A DNA stretch of 64,000 nt from Tipula vernalis (taxonomy: Eukaryota > Arthropoda > Insecta > Diptera > Tipulidae): the NCBI GenBank assembly GCA_958295665.1, contig OY282558.1, positions 35,857,045-35,921,044 on the forward strand. The letters are read 5' to 3'. A program made the position numbers and the translations under genes. Shown here one piece after another: positions 54,601 to 64,000 of the stretch. The notes beneath the pieces are model-generated. The model ran no database searches, was not told the origin of the DNA, and saw only the letters and a program-made list of their open reading frames with translations. Position 1 is the stretch's first letter. Every line of letters begins with the position of its first letter.

Positions 54601-57010
54601 CAAACAGGCAGAACAAGTAGATATGTTTAATTGCTAATCTATTTAATTCATGGAAAGCAGAAGCAAATTGAATTTCCAGGTATGTACAAATATTTGAACT
54701 TTATTTTGTCATTTGGCTCCCTATTTTAAATAAATACTTGCAAAATTAAAACTTCTAATGAAATTTGGAAGGGAATTTCGAGCATATATTATTATAATAT
54801 ATATTATTATAATATACTATTGTAGTCTAAAGTCGTCATAGTATGATTATGTTTCACATTTTTACGGTAGTTGCTAAATTCTTTTTTACGCCAAGGAGCC
54901 ATCGTCGCCGAAAACGACCATTGCTTCTATTAAAAGTCAGCACACAGAACTTGACCGAGCCAGTGCACTCACTGTTCTTAAATTTAATGCACAAGAGCTG
55001 GAATTCGTATTAAATTCCTGATCTCGCGAATATACAAAACCCGGTATGTGCCATTATCGTGACGTTTAGTGCCATATGCCACTAGCATGACTCTTCTTTC
55101 GAAACCGACTATTTTAAGAAGAATTCAGGAAATTTCAAAATTCTTTGATTAGAGAAAATCATTTTTTTTTATTGAGACTGGCACCTGGAAGAATTAAATC
55201 ATAGAATAATATTTTAAGATTGTTAAAAACCAATTGAAGTTTCGATTTGAAATAATTTAGGTTAAGATCAGCCTTAGTTTTGTAGCTCATTTAATTGTTT
55301 CCTAAATAGTTATGCTTCTTACGCTTCAATTTCTTTCTAAGAGTATTTTTCATTCACATCAATCTTATAAATTAATCTATGGTCCAACCATTTTTATACT
55401 GTGACGCCTCAGCTAGACTAGAGTTTTTAGTTTCGAGTGCTGAACTATTTTGCTACTGTTCAATAAGTCCATTAAAATACTCAACATTTAAGCTACTCAG
55501 CAGCAGACGATTTCAGCTATGAAACTTTTTTATTTAAGACGTATTTAGCTTTAGGGTGGGTAGTATGACATCTTAAGTTAACCTCAACCTGGAGTAGAAG
55601 TCAAGCCGCTTTCATATAATCAAATCTAGCAATTGATAATGGTAAATCCGAACGACAATAGCAAATTTTTATATTTTTATCACACACACACACATATTCC
55701 GAAGTGTATGGTTTTATGTTTGATGAAATCGAAATTAACTAATTTTTCATAAAAACAGTTGCCAAAAATGGTAAGATACTACTGATTTTATAGCAACTAA
55801 ACTAATGATTCAAATCAGTGCAAATCAATGGGCAGCAAAATTGAAATTAACGGTTTTGTCCAGTTAATCTTACTAAAAGTTGTGAAACCTGAGCAGATTT
55901 TATACAACTATTACCAATTTTACTTTTGTTTTTCATACTCGAGCATATCGGAATACTGACACACATTTCAATCCTTAAGCTTTTAGCCATAAGCAACTGA
56001 AAAAAGTTAACCTATAATGCAAAATGAAAAGGAAAACATCTATCAGCTCAGTTAATTCAACTTTTCTTGATGAATTTCAGTGGCATTTGCATATGTGCCA
56101 CTTAAAATCTGTTTTTTGAAACTTTTACGCTCTGATACACCTTCTATTTCAAAACTGATCACACAAACTATTAATAAAGTTTAAAAAATTGTAAAATTAA
56201 AACTTTGCCACAGTTCAACTTTTTGGGGATATATTTTTTTAATGACCTTGGCGTCGATATTGAGGTGGCTTTGGTCTTATAACCACATACTATGCAACGA
56301 TTAATTCACTTTCGTTTGCCTTTTCTTTTCACGATCAATAATTTTTCAGAAAATGGCTTTAAAACAGGGTTACGAAACTGTAAATTTTTCAGTTTCTGGT
56401 TTGGGTTCAAAGAAACAAAATAATTCGGATCTGGATTCGGAAATGAAACTTCACTAGGACAAACAATTTTTGGTTTGTATTTATCTCTCTATATATAAAA
56501 ATCAAAATGCTTCACAGAAATATACACTATTCGTGTTATGATTGGCTAATGGGGTGATCAAGTGTCATTTGTTTTTCCCACCATTGAATAATATTTTTCT
56601 GCTTGAGGATCCAGTGAAGGATTCAATAAATTTCAATTTTGTTTAACAAAATTTTAAGAATTCGTAAAATTTTTAAAATTTACAGATTTCAATCAGCTTT
56701 TGGGGCATAATGGAACTTTTTTATGTAAATTATACTAGCAAACTTTGTTGATTTATCAGAAAAAATCTAATTATGAAATTTTCATAAATTCGTAAACCAA
56801 AATTAATAAAATTTCGTAAAATTTTAAAATTCGTCAATCCAAAAATTTTTACCAAGTTTGAGCATCTCAAATTTACCATTCATGAAGCACAATTGAAGAA
56901 AGTTTACAGAATTCAATGAGCTTTTAGGTATAATTGAATTTTTTTAAGAGGTAAACTCAAATTCTATTTCCCAACTCTAACACAACAAACTGGGATTAAA
57001 TCGAACTAAA
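51671..57010. other. No gene recognised; low-complexity AT-rich DNA
   Basis: No coding exon seen. Near 51715-51815 the word ttattcgag recurs several times. A stretch around 54880-55080 is less AT-rich than its surroundings and may be a degraded element, but no protein could be read from it. A short (CA)n run lies at about 55680-55695. Confidence 0.45.
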
Positions 57011-57014
57011 TATC

Positions 57015-57530
57015 AATTAGCTAAACCTGTCAAAAGTTATATTAGGATGAAAATAAGTGAAATTTCTGAAAAAATCGCTATAGCCCGGGAAAAAATTTGT
57101 AGGGTTTACAGTCAAGATGCTTTATCGTATGTAACAGTGGTTTTGTCTTCCATCATGACAACGCGAGACCAACCAAATTTTTGATGATCCGGCAAAAATT
57201 TAGGGAGCTTGGTTGGAAAGTTTTGATGCATCCACCGTATAGCCCGGATTTTTTGCACCCTCTGACTACCATTTGTTTCGATCTCCGTAAAAGTCCCTTG
57301 ATGGTCTAAAGTTTTTAAAAAATGACTGTGAAAATCACTTGGCCTTGGACTTTTGAAACTTTCTGAAAAATAGCAGAAGCATAGATGTTACTGAAAAGAA
57401 AAAAATTAATCAAGAAATGACAAAAATTTTTTTTGTGAAGCCCTTTGAATGGATCCTGCAAAATTTTAGGGTCGGTTCGAAAGATTGCTTTAAAAATTAG
57501 GTGCACTTTTTAAAGGCCCACTCTGTATTA
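57015..57530 (+). pseudogene. mariner-type transposase fragment with 3' terminal repeat
   Basis: Shifted plus-strand frames contain FHHDNARP (about 57145-57170, second catalytic Asp), IRQKFRELGWKVLMHPPYSP (57184-57245) and SDYHLF-like (about 57262), the DD34D landmarks of mariner, then a decayed C-terminus. The 3' side ends with aaaggcccactctgta near 57513-57528, which looks like the outer end of a mariner. The N-terminal half and left end are not found. Confidence 0.7.
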
Positions 57531-60500
57531 TTAAGTATAAATATACAACAAACCTATATACATATATTGATCGGTATTTCTTATGGTCAAGTTTTAAAAG
57601 TTATATTTACATTTATCTATTTATTCAAATATTGATTTGCTGGTCAATTTTTGGATATCCCGAAAACGTCAATTTACGAGTTACCAAAATTAAAACGAAA
57701 AACAATTATTTAATTTATTTAAGTAAACTGATGAGTTTTGGTCACACATAGTTTTAATGTAATTAGTAAAATACATACACTATTGTATAGTATCGGCACA
57801 ACCTGAAAATGTCGCTAAAAATCGTTAAATGAAATCAACTATTATTAAATCTTATGTTTAGTTGAATTAATAAAATAAATCGAAGCGAATTCTTATGAAT
57901 TTGTTCACTACTACACCAAACACTGCATTAAGTAATATTTAAAGTAATAATAATTTCTTGAAAATAAACAAATCGGATTTTGCATTTGCACGGATAGCAA
58001 TAAAACTATTTAATAAATTAATACAATCAAATACCTTGATCTTCCTGTTCCATTTTGTATTAATATCTTTCACGATTTCTTTAATATTAACAACAATAGT
58101 AAAAAACATATACAAATGTATTAACAATATGTACTTAAATGCTGCGCACAATATAACAATAGTTTTTCTAATTAGAAATATTTTTTCAAGTTCACTTAAG
58201 TATTAATTTAATTAATAAAATAAGTTTTTTTTATAACTTTAACTTTTTAAATGTAACCATCACCGATACGATTTTAGACACTTTGAACTTTATTAATAAA
58301 AACTATAACATTTTGAAAATTTAACTTATTTATTTCTGCAACGACAAAATTTAAGAAATTTTATAAATTTTCAAAATTCATCAATAAAATTTTTAATAAA
58401 ATCACACACTACATAAACACAACAAAAAAAAAAAAAAAGTAAAAAAAGTGATGTTTAATCATTGAGAATTTGTCATGCACTATTTTGCGCGGTTTGTTGT
58501 ATGCCTCTTTTTTTACTTTTGCAAACTTAAATAAAAAAAAAAAAAAACAAAAAACAAAAAAAATCTTGCAAACATCTTAAAATGCGATTTACAACAAAAA
58601 CAAAAAAAATAATAATTATATAAAAACAAGTAAAAAAGCAACAATCTTTAACATATTTAAATCGTTATTATTAATTTTTTATACTTTACTTTGTCGTAAT
58701 GGCTAAGGTAAAAATAACGTGCTTAAATTTTGACTTCTTATATACATTAGAAATTAGAGTGCGACACGCGGGGTTATTTGCTGGCGTCACTAATTTTAAA
58801 CCAACGTCATATTATAGTTTTGGTTAATCTTAATACTCATTCGCGGTTAACTAAACACACAGACACAGACACAGTAGCAGTAGCAGTACGTTTCAATTGA
58901 CTTTTTTGTTGTGGTTTTAAATTCATAATTAAACAATTTTTTTTTCCAACTCTAAGTGTAATTGTATTAATTAAAATGTTAATGTATATTGTTTCTGGTT
59001 TATGTGTATAAACAAAAAAAAAAAAAAAAAAAAAAAGTCATAATAATGTCTATTTTAAGATTTGAGGCTTGGGTTTTTCCGCTTGAAAATGAATGAAATT
59101 GTAAAAATAAACGATTTGGGTAGCTCTAGGTAGTATTGTTCGATAACAAAAAAAAAAAAAAAAAAAAAAATGGAGCACAGTGTATATAAAAGGGGGGACA
59201 ATTTTTTTTTTTTTACAATAATATTTATTTTCCGGAAATTGAAATTAAAAATTTAATTTTTGTTCGTATCTTTTCGTTTTGATTATAATTAAATTTAGCT
59301 TAAATGATCGATTAGAAATTATGAAGTTATATTTGCAGAACAGTTTTAATATTGATATGGACTTCCTGAATATTTTTTGTTGTTTGTTTGTTTGCTATAA
59401 CAATAAATTTGGAAATATAATGATTTCGAAAAAGTCGTTTATATAAGACAGAAATTAAAATTCGTTAATTGGGTATAGGTATATTCAAAGAAATAATTAA
59501 ATTAAAGACAGTAAATTTGATAGTTGATAGATAACCAAATTGATACAGAATTTAAACGAACATAATTCCATAAAAGTGTGTATATCCCATAAGTTTAATT
59601 CTTGGGATATCAAATCCGTTGATCATAGTCGCGTTTTTATGAGAATGAAACAAATTTGCATAAATGAATTTGTTAGTCTAATTCAATTAAATAATTTATT
59701 GATATAGTTTGGCAGGTAGGAGTTAAAACAGAACAATTTCGCGAATACCATATTTTATATTGCACCTTGAGATGACATTTTGTTGTGTTAATAAGAATTT
59801 TATAGATTATAAGAATATTTATATTTCAGAATAATAATGTTTCCGTGAAATTTTTAAAAAAAATTGTTATTTTAAGCGTTTTGTCTGCTTTTCATATTAA
59901 TAATTCCGAGAATTCGAGAATGGCTTGTGCATGAGATGATGCTGACGCGTGCTTATATTCGTTAACATCTTGTTTATCATTTGTAGTCTATATGGATAAT
60001 CTAAAGCTGTTAAAGTTTGGGGGTTTTTCTTATAATTCTGTTTAGTAAATTTATCGGAATGACTAAGTTGAATGTATTTTAAAGGTAGAGGCTATAATTA
60101 AATAAAATTCGAAGAATTCTCGTATAGTTTTCAATATCGTTTTGATATAATATGCAAATTATTATAGCTAAAGCAGACCAAGAGATTATAAGGTGTATCT
60201 TTGCGGTTGTTAAATGAAAGTAAATATCAAACATAAAATGCTACAAGTTCTTACGTCATTGAATACGTATTGTAAAGACGCTTAATAAATATTTAAGGTG
60301 AACATTTTTATTTGACATGCATTTACTAATAATAAATCAAATTACTAAGAAATACAAAGTATATATGATATACTATCAAAACGCTCCTCTCACGATCTCG
60401 ACATGATGTTACAGAGTTTCGGCGTATTTTGTTTTGGTTTTATTATTCTTACAAAGATTTTTTTATTATGAAATAAGATTTCGTTGAACTGATAGAAACC

Positions 60501-63500
60501 GGTTGGCAAAACTAATATACAATAAAACTATATTATGCGCGTGTTTAGGTATCACAAACAATTTTTATATATTAATAATTGACGACTAAATTTAACATTT
60601 TTGTCACCTTGACTAAACATATTTTGATCATAAAACATTTGGATACACTAAAACGTTGTTATATGCAAATATTGTGCAGCTTTTAACAAATCTCAATCAC
60701 CAAGCATTTATTTTTTGATCTATATCCAATTGATATTTTACAAATGTTCGAAAATAATGTAAAAACCCCCTTATTTTTTAATCACCAAAAAACTTAATCT
60801 GGTAATGTGTTGAAAATTGATAAATTGATCGAACGGACCAAACCAACCATCTCTCAAACTGTTTAAACAAAAATCACATAAATCGATTGTGATTGACAGG
60901 CGTTTAAACATTAAAAAAGAAATAAAACTCTTTTTTAAATGAGATTACGATTAAGCTTGGCTGAACAAAACTTTTATATTGGTAGTGCCAGTGTGTTTAT
61001 AACTCAATAACGAATATTTTGCTCAACATTTTTATTTTTATTTTTATATACAGGTATACATATTCGGCTTTATATTCATTTTACAATGACTTTTACTTTC
61101 TGTTTCCGTTATGGATGAATAAGTAAACACCTTAATGTACATTGAGACTAATATAGAAATCTATTCACAATCATCTTGAGAAATTTTATGATTTAAAACA
61201 TTTAAGTGATTTTACAATTTTTTTAAATTCTATCTGTTAAAATATATCGGCCATTTCGACGGGCAGCATCGTTCTGAGGTTTCACTATATAACTAGATTT
61301 TATTATCAATTTTAATTTTCTGGTTACATTTATTGTATTTATATTATAAAATAAACTAGAATTTCTTAAAAGTCATCGGAACACAAGCAAAAAGACAAAA
61401 AGCACCACTTCACAATTGACCTTAATAAGATAATTAAGCCACTTTTAAAAAAAAAATAAAAATCGTTTCAATATTTAAAGATCTGTTGCTTTTTTTTTTT
61501 ATTTTCGAAAAACCAAGAAATTTAATAACGCAGTGCTCACACTATACTTAAGAAAAAAAACAACAAAATAAAAATGAACGTGAAATATTAATTACAACTT
61601 GTTTTAAAACCACTTCACGGAAAATTTAACAACAATTTAGAGCTAGTACATTGTATTTTATTTTTTTAAAATAAATAATAATATGATTAATAAAAATATT
61701 ATGCACATATAATTGTTATTTAGTTAGAATGTCGCGAATTAAAATACTTTACGCTCATTCTCTTATTTCATACGACTGACTTGTAAACAAAACTAACAAA
61801 ATATTGTATGTATATACGCGAATATAATCGCGGATCTTATTTGTGTTGTATTTTCTGTAATTCTCTGTTTGATTTAACTTTTATTCATTTCTGATTAATT
61901 CCAAAACGAAAATGAAAATAAGCAAACTACCAGAATGAAATTTTTTTTGAATTTGAACAGCTATACTTATGTAAATACATAATAATAACAATATATGTAC
62001 ACCTAAGTCGCTTACTCACTTATACTGTGGCAACTGAATTTTATTCGCTGAAAGTTTGAGAGAGCCGTATTAAATCGCCAAAGAATGGCTCATTGAATTA
62101 TATAAGAAATTGTGAGAAAGCTGTATACTTCGATATGGGACAAACTTTACTAACTTTTTTTTTTTTTATAAATGCCACTCTGTTTAACCTATACAAAACT
62201 ATAATACAACTATATATCGACTAATCATACATTTTTAAATATAATTTATCACTAAAAAAATATTAATCAACAATAATACAAACATAATATTTATGACATT
62301 TAGAAACAAAAAATAAAAAAAATAAAACTAGTTTACATATATGTACATTGAAATATGTAGTTGTGTCTCTTCACTTTATATCCTCTCTTTCGTACAGTCC
62401 GCCAGTAAGTTTATAACGCGACATAACAGCTTATTTGAATAGGTGATACTTGGGCAAAATGAAGCTGAACAATAATATATTTATCAAACTTTTTGACTTC
62501 TTATGAAAATTATTAATTTCTTTTCAAATTCGTAATTAAATTATAATGTTAAATTGTGCACTAGATTTTTATGTATTTTTTAAAATGATTTTGCATTTAA
62601 TTTAATAAATTTGGAAATTCCAAATGTTGAAATATAATGATTAATGGATTAGATATGGCTGGGAATATTTATTTAAACAGTATTGAGGCAGGTCTTGTAA
62701 ATAATTTATGTTTGTATGTACTTGAGTAACTGATTTCCGAATTTCTATTTTAAACTGTGATTGGTTATAATAAAAACCGGAACTATAGATTTCTTTACAC
62801 CATGCAATTAAAATTAATTACAAATAACACTCTATTTTGCAGCAAAAAAAAAAAAAAAAAAATCAAAAAATCAGTGCTTTTAAATTACTAAAATCTCAAA
62901 ATATATTAGGTTTAATCATATAACATCAAAATAAATGCGGCTATGTAATTAAAGCCATGCAAATGTACATACCTTATTTTATTTCCAAAAACTGGTCGCG
63001 CATTCAAAAATATTTATATTTAATTTACTTTTAATTATTTAAACAATAACAAGTGAAAATGTGTATTTACATAGAGAAAGAAATTAAAATAACCTAATCA
63101 CTAAAAAAAAAACTTTGCTGACGAGCATTTATTAAACAATAAATAGTTGCAGTTTATTGGTGATGTGATGGTTCAAATATTTTTGTTTCAGCACACTGTA
63201 AGTAGAGGAAATAAATAAAATACAGTTTTAATACATAATTTTGATAATTTTAAAAGTGTTACACAATAATTTAAATAGTTTTATTTAAATGTTAAAATCT
63301 TTAAGTAATATAATTCTTTCTCTGTGATTGGGACGTACTTTCATATCTCATAAAATTCCATTACAAGGACAGTAATCACTGCTGGAATAATAATGAATAG
63401 TTGGCACCTCATATATTCATAAAAACTCTCAATGTTGAAATATCTAAACACAATTAAAACAAGGCTACGCCAAAATTATCTCAAACCCTTGCTAATTTAC

Positions 63501-63693
63501 CCTGATATAAGATTTAGGATCGGTATGTGAAGCACAATTATTTAGAAATACAGACACACAGTGAGATTTTTACAGAATGCCTACTTTACCGGCCTTTTTC
63601 TGAAAATTCATTTATGAAATTATATCGCCTACGCCTTTGACTATTAAATGCAATATGAACAAATAAATACCGTTAAATAAAATGAGAGCACGA
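57531..63693. other. No gene recognised; homopolymer-rich DNA
   Basis: Very AT-rich with several long A runs (about 59013-59035, 59150-59170 and 62842-62861) and a small mixed CAG/CA run near 58857-58890. The stretch 58750-58900 is less AT-rich and could be a 5' UTR or promoter, but nothing decides this. Confidence 0.45.
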
Positions 63694-63856
63694 CCCTAAC
63701 TATATAATTCGACGACTATTTTCGATGGCTATCGTTTTGTATAAGAATGTGCAAGAAGGAAAAAGAAAACGATAGTTATTGTTTTCCTTTTTCTTCCTGT
63801 ACTTTCTAATAAAAAACGATAGCCGTCGATAATTGTCATCGAATTGCATAGTTAGG
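63694..63856. mobile_element. Palindromic MITE, about 163 bp
   Basis: The left arm from 63694 (cctaactatataattcgacg, ggctatcgtttt, ataagaa, agaaggaaaaagaaaacgat) is matched inverted through 63856 with scattered mismatches. There is almost no loop, so the whole unit is a hairpin. Non-coding. Confidence 0.72.
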
Positions 63857-63888
63857 CCCCAGTATTTAATTTTTGGTAAATTTTACAT

Positions 63889-64000
63889 TTGCTGCGTTCC
63901 ATTTAACGTGTCAAAGTACACACAAGTACTTCTGACTGCACGCAACTACTCTTGCGAAATTTTATGAGTAGTTTGCTTTTCGAATTTATGGCGACTTCGT
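63889..64000. repeat. Partial copy of the GTTCCATT / gagtagtttgc repeat family
   Basis: gcgttccatt followed by caagtactt, caactact and gagtagtttgc share the modules of the element at 8206-8833. It is cut by the window edge. Confidence 0.5.

Noticed and set aside
54771..54780. kappaB-like word GGGAATTTCG, and GGAAATTCC at 62613-62621, as possible dorsal autoregulatory sites
   Set aside because: Only two loose matches in some 30 kb of very AT-rich DNA, where such words are expected by chance; no cluster.
56480..56580. tctctatatataaaaatcaaa motif resembling the start of some Helitron-like elements
   Set aside because: No matching 3' hairpin/CTRR end and no replication-helicase coding nearby.
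62010..62080. Strong donor GTGAGT on the minus strand near 62018, considered as the missing dorsal 5' exon
   Set aside because: The ATG before it runs into a stop after a few codons, and no shared phase with the exon at 33525 can be shown.
1..64000. tRNA, rRNA, CRISPR or bacterial operon features
   Set aside because: No cloverleaf with A and B boxes, rRNA core or spaced direct-repeat array was recognised by eye; a tRNAscan-SE run would be decisive for tRNAs.

Overview
This window is AT-rich eukaryotic (animal) DNA. The organism is an insect, most likely a holometabolous one such as a fly. The evidence is a spliced Rel/NF-kappaB gene of the dorsal type with insect-style alternative 3' ends, short 60-70 bp introns, and a large load of Jockey, Tc1/mariner, PIF/Harbinger, Tigger, Gypsy and MITE-like elements. 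I cannot name the species from the sequence. Only three host genes are recognisable, all on the minus strand: RSPH9 (15390-16235), UBR7 (16446-17641, two exons) and dorsal (24872-33525, 5' end unresolved).

Layout. 1-2.8 kb: the start of a Tc1-type transposase cut by the window edge, then a 5'-truncated LINE. 5.3-8.9 kb: an inverted-repeat element that holds a dead Tc1 copy with both ends and TA duplications intact. 10.7-15.3 kb: an almost complete Jockey element with a 12-bp target duplication, lying just downstream of RSPH9. 15.4-17.6 kb: RSPH9 and UBR7, head to tail, 210 bp apart. 18.3-21.4 kb: a nested stack of inverted-repeat elements. 22.0-23.7 kb: a palindromic MITE and a dead Tigger/pogo transposase with an unidentified insert. 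24.9-33.5 kb: dorsal, with a choice between a short NLS-plus-activation-domain 3' end (isoform A) and a long unspliced 3' exon (isoform B). 38.4-43.65 kb: a decayed Gypsy LTR retrotransposon carrying at least six later insertions. 44.06-47.07 kb: a near-intact Harbinger element with two spliced, convergent genes. 50.4-51.7 kb and 57.0-57.5 kb: LINE and mariner remnants. The rest of 33.5-64 kb shows no recognisable host exon. It may be the upstream intron or intergenic region of dorsal.

How the genes relate. Dorsal is the transcription factor at the end of the Toll pathway (embryonic axis and immunity). The sequence supports two products that share the Rel homology domain and differ after it. 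UBR7 is a UBR-box/PHD ubiquitin ligase and RSPH9 an axonemal radial-spoke protein; they are neighbours on one strand but not obviously linked in function. The mobile elements are the other main content. Several can be dated relative to each other by nesting, and two insertions have an internal empty-site control (a second LTR, and other copies of a tandem repeat).
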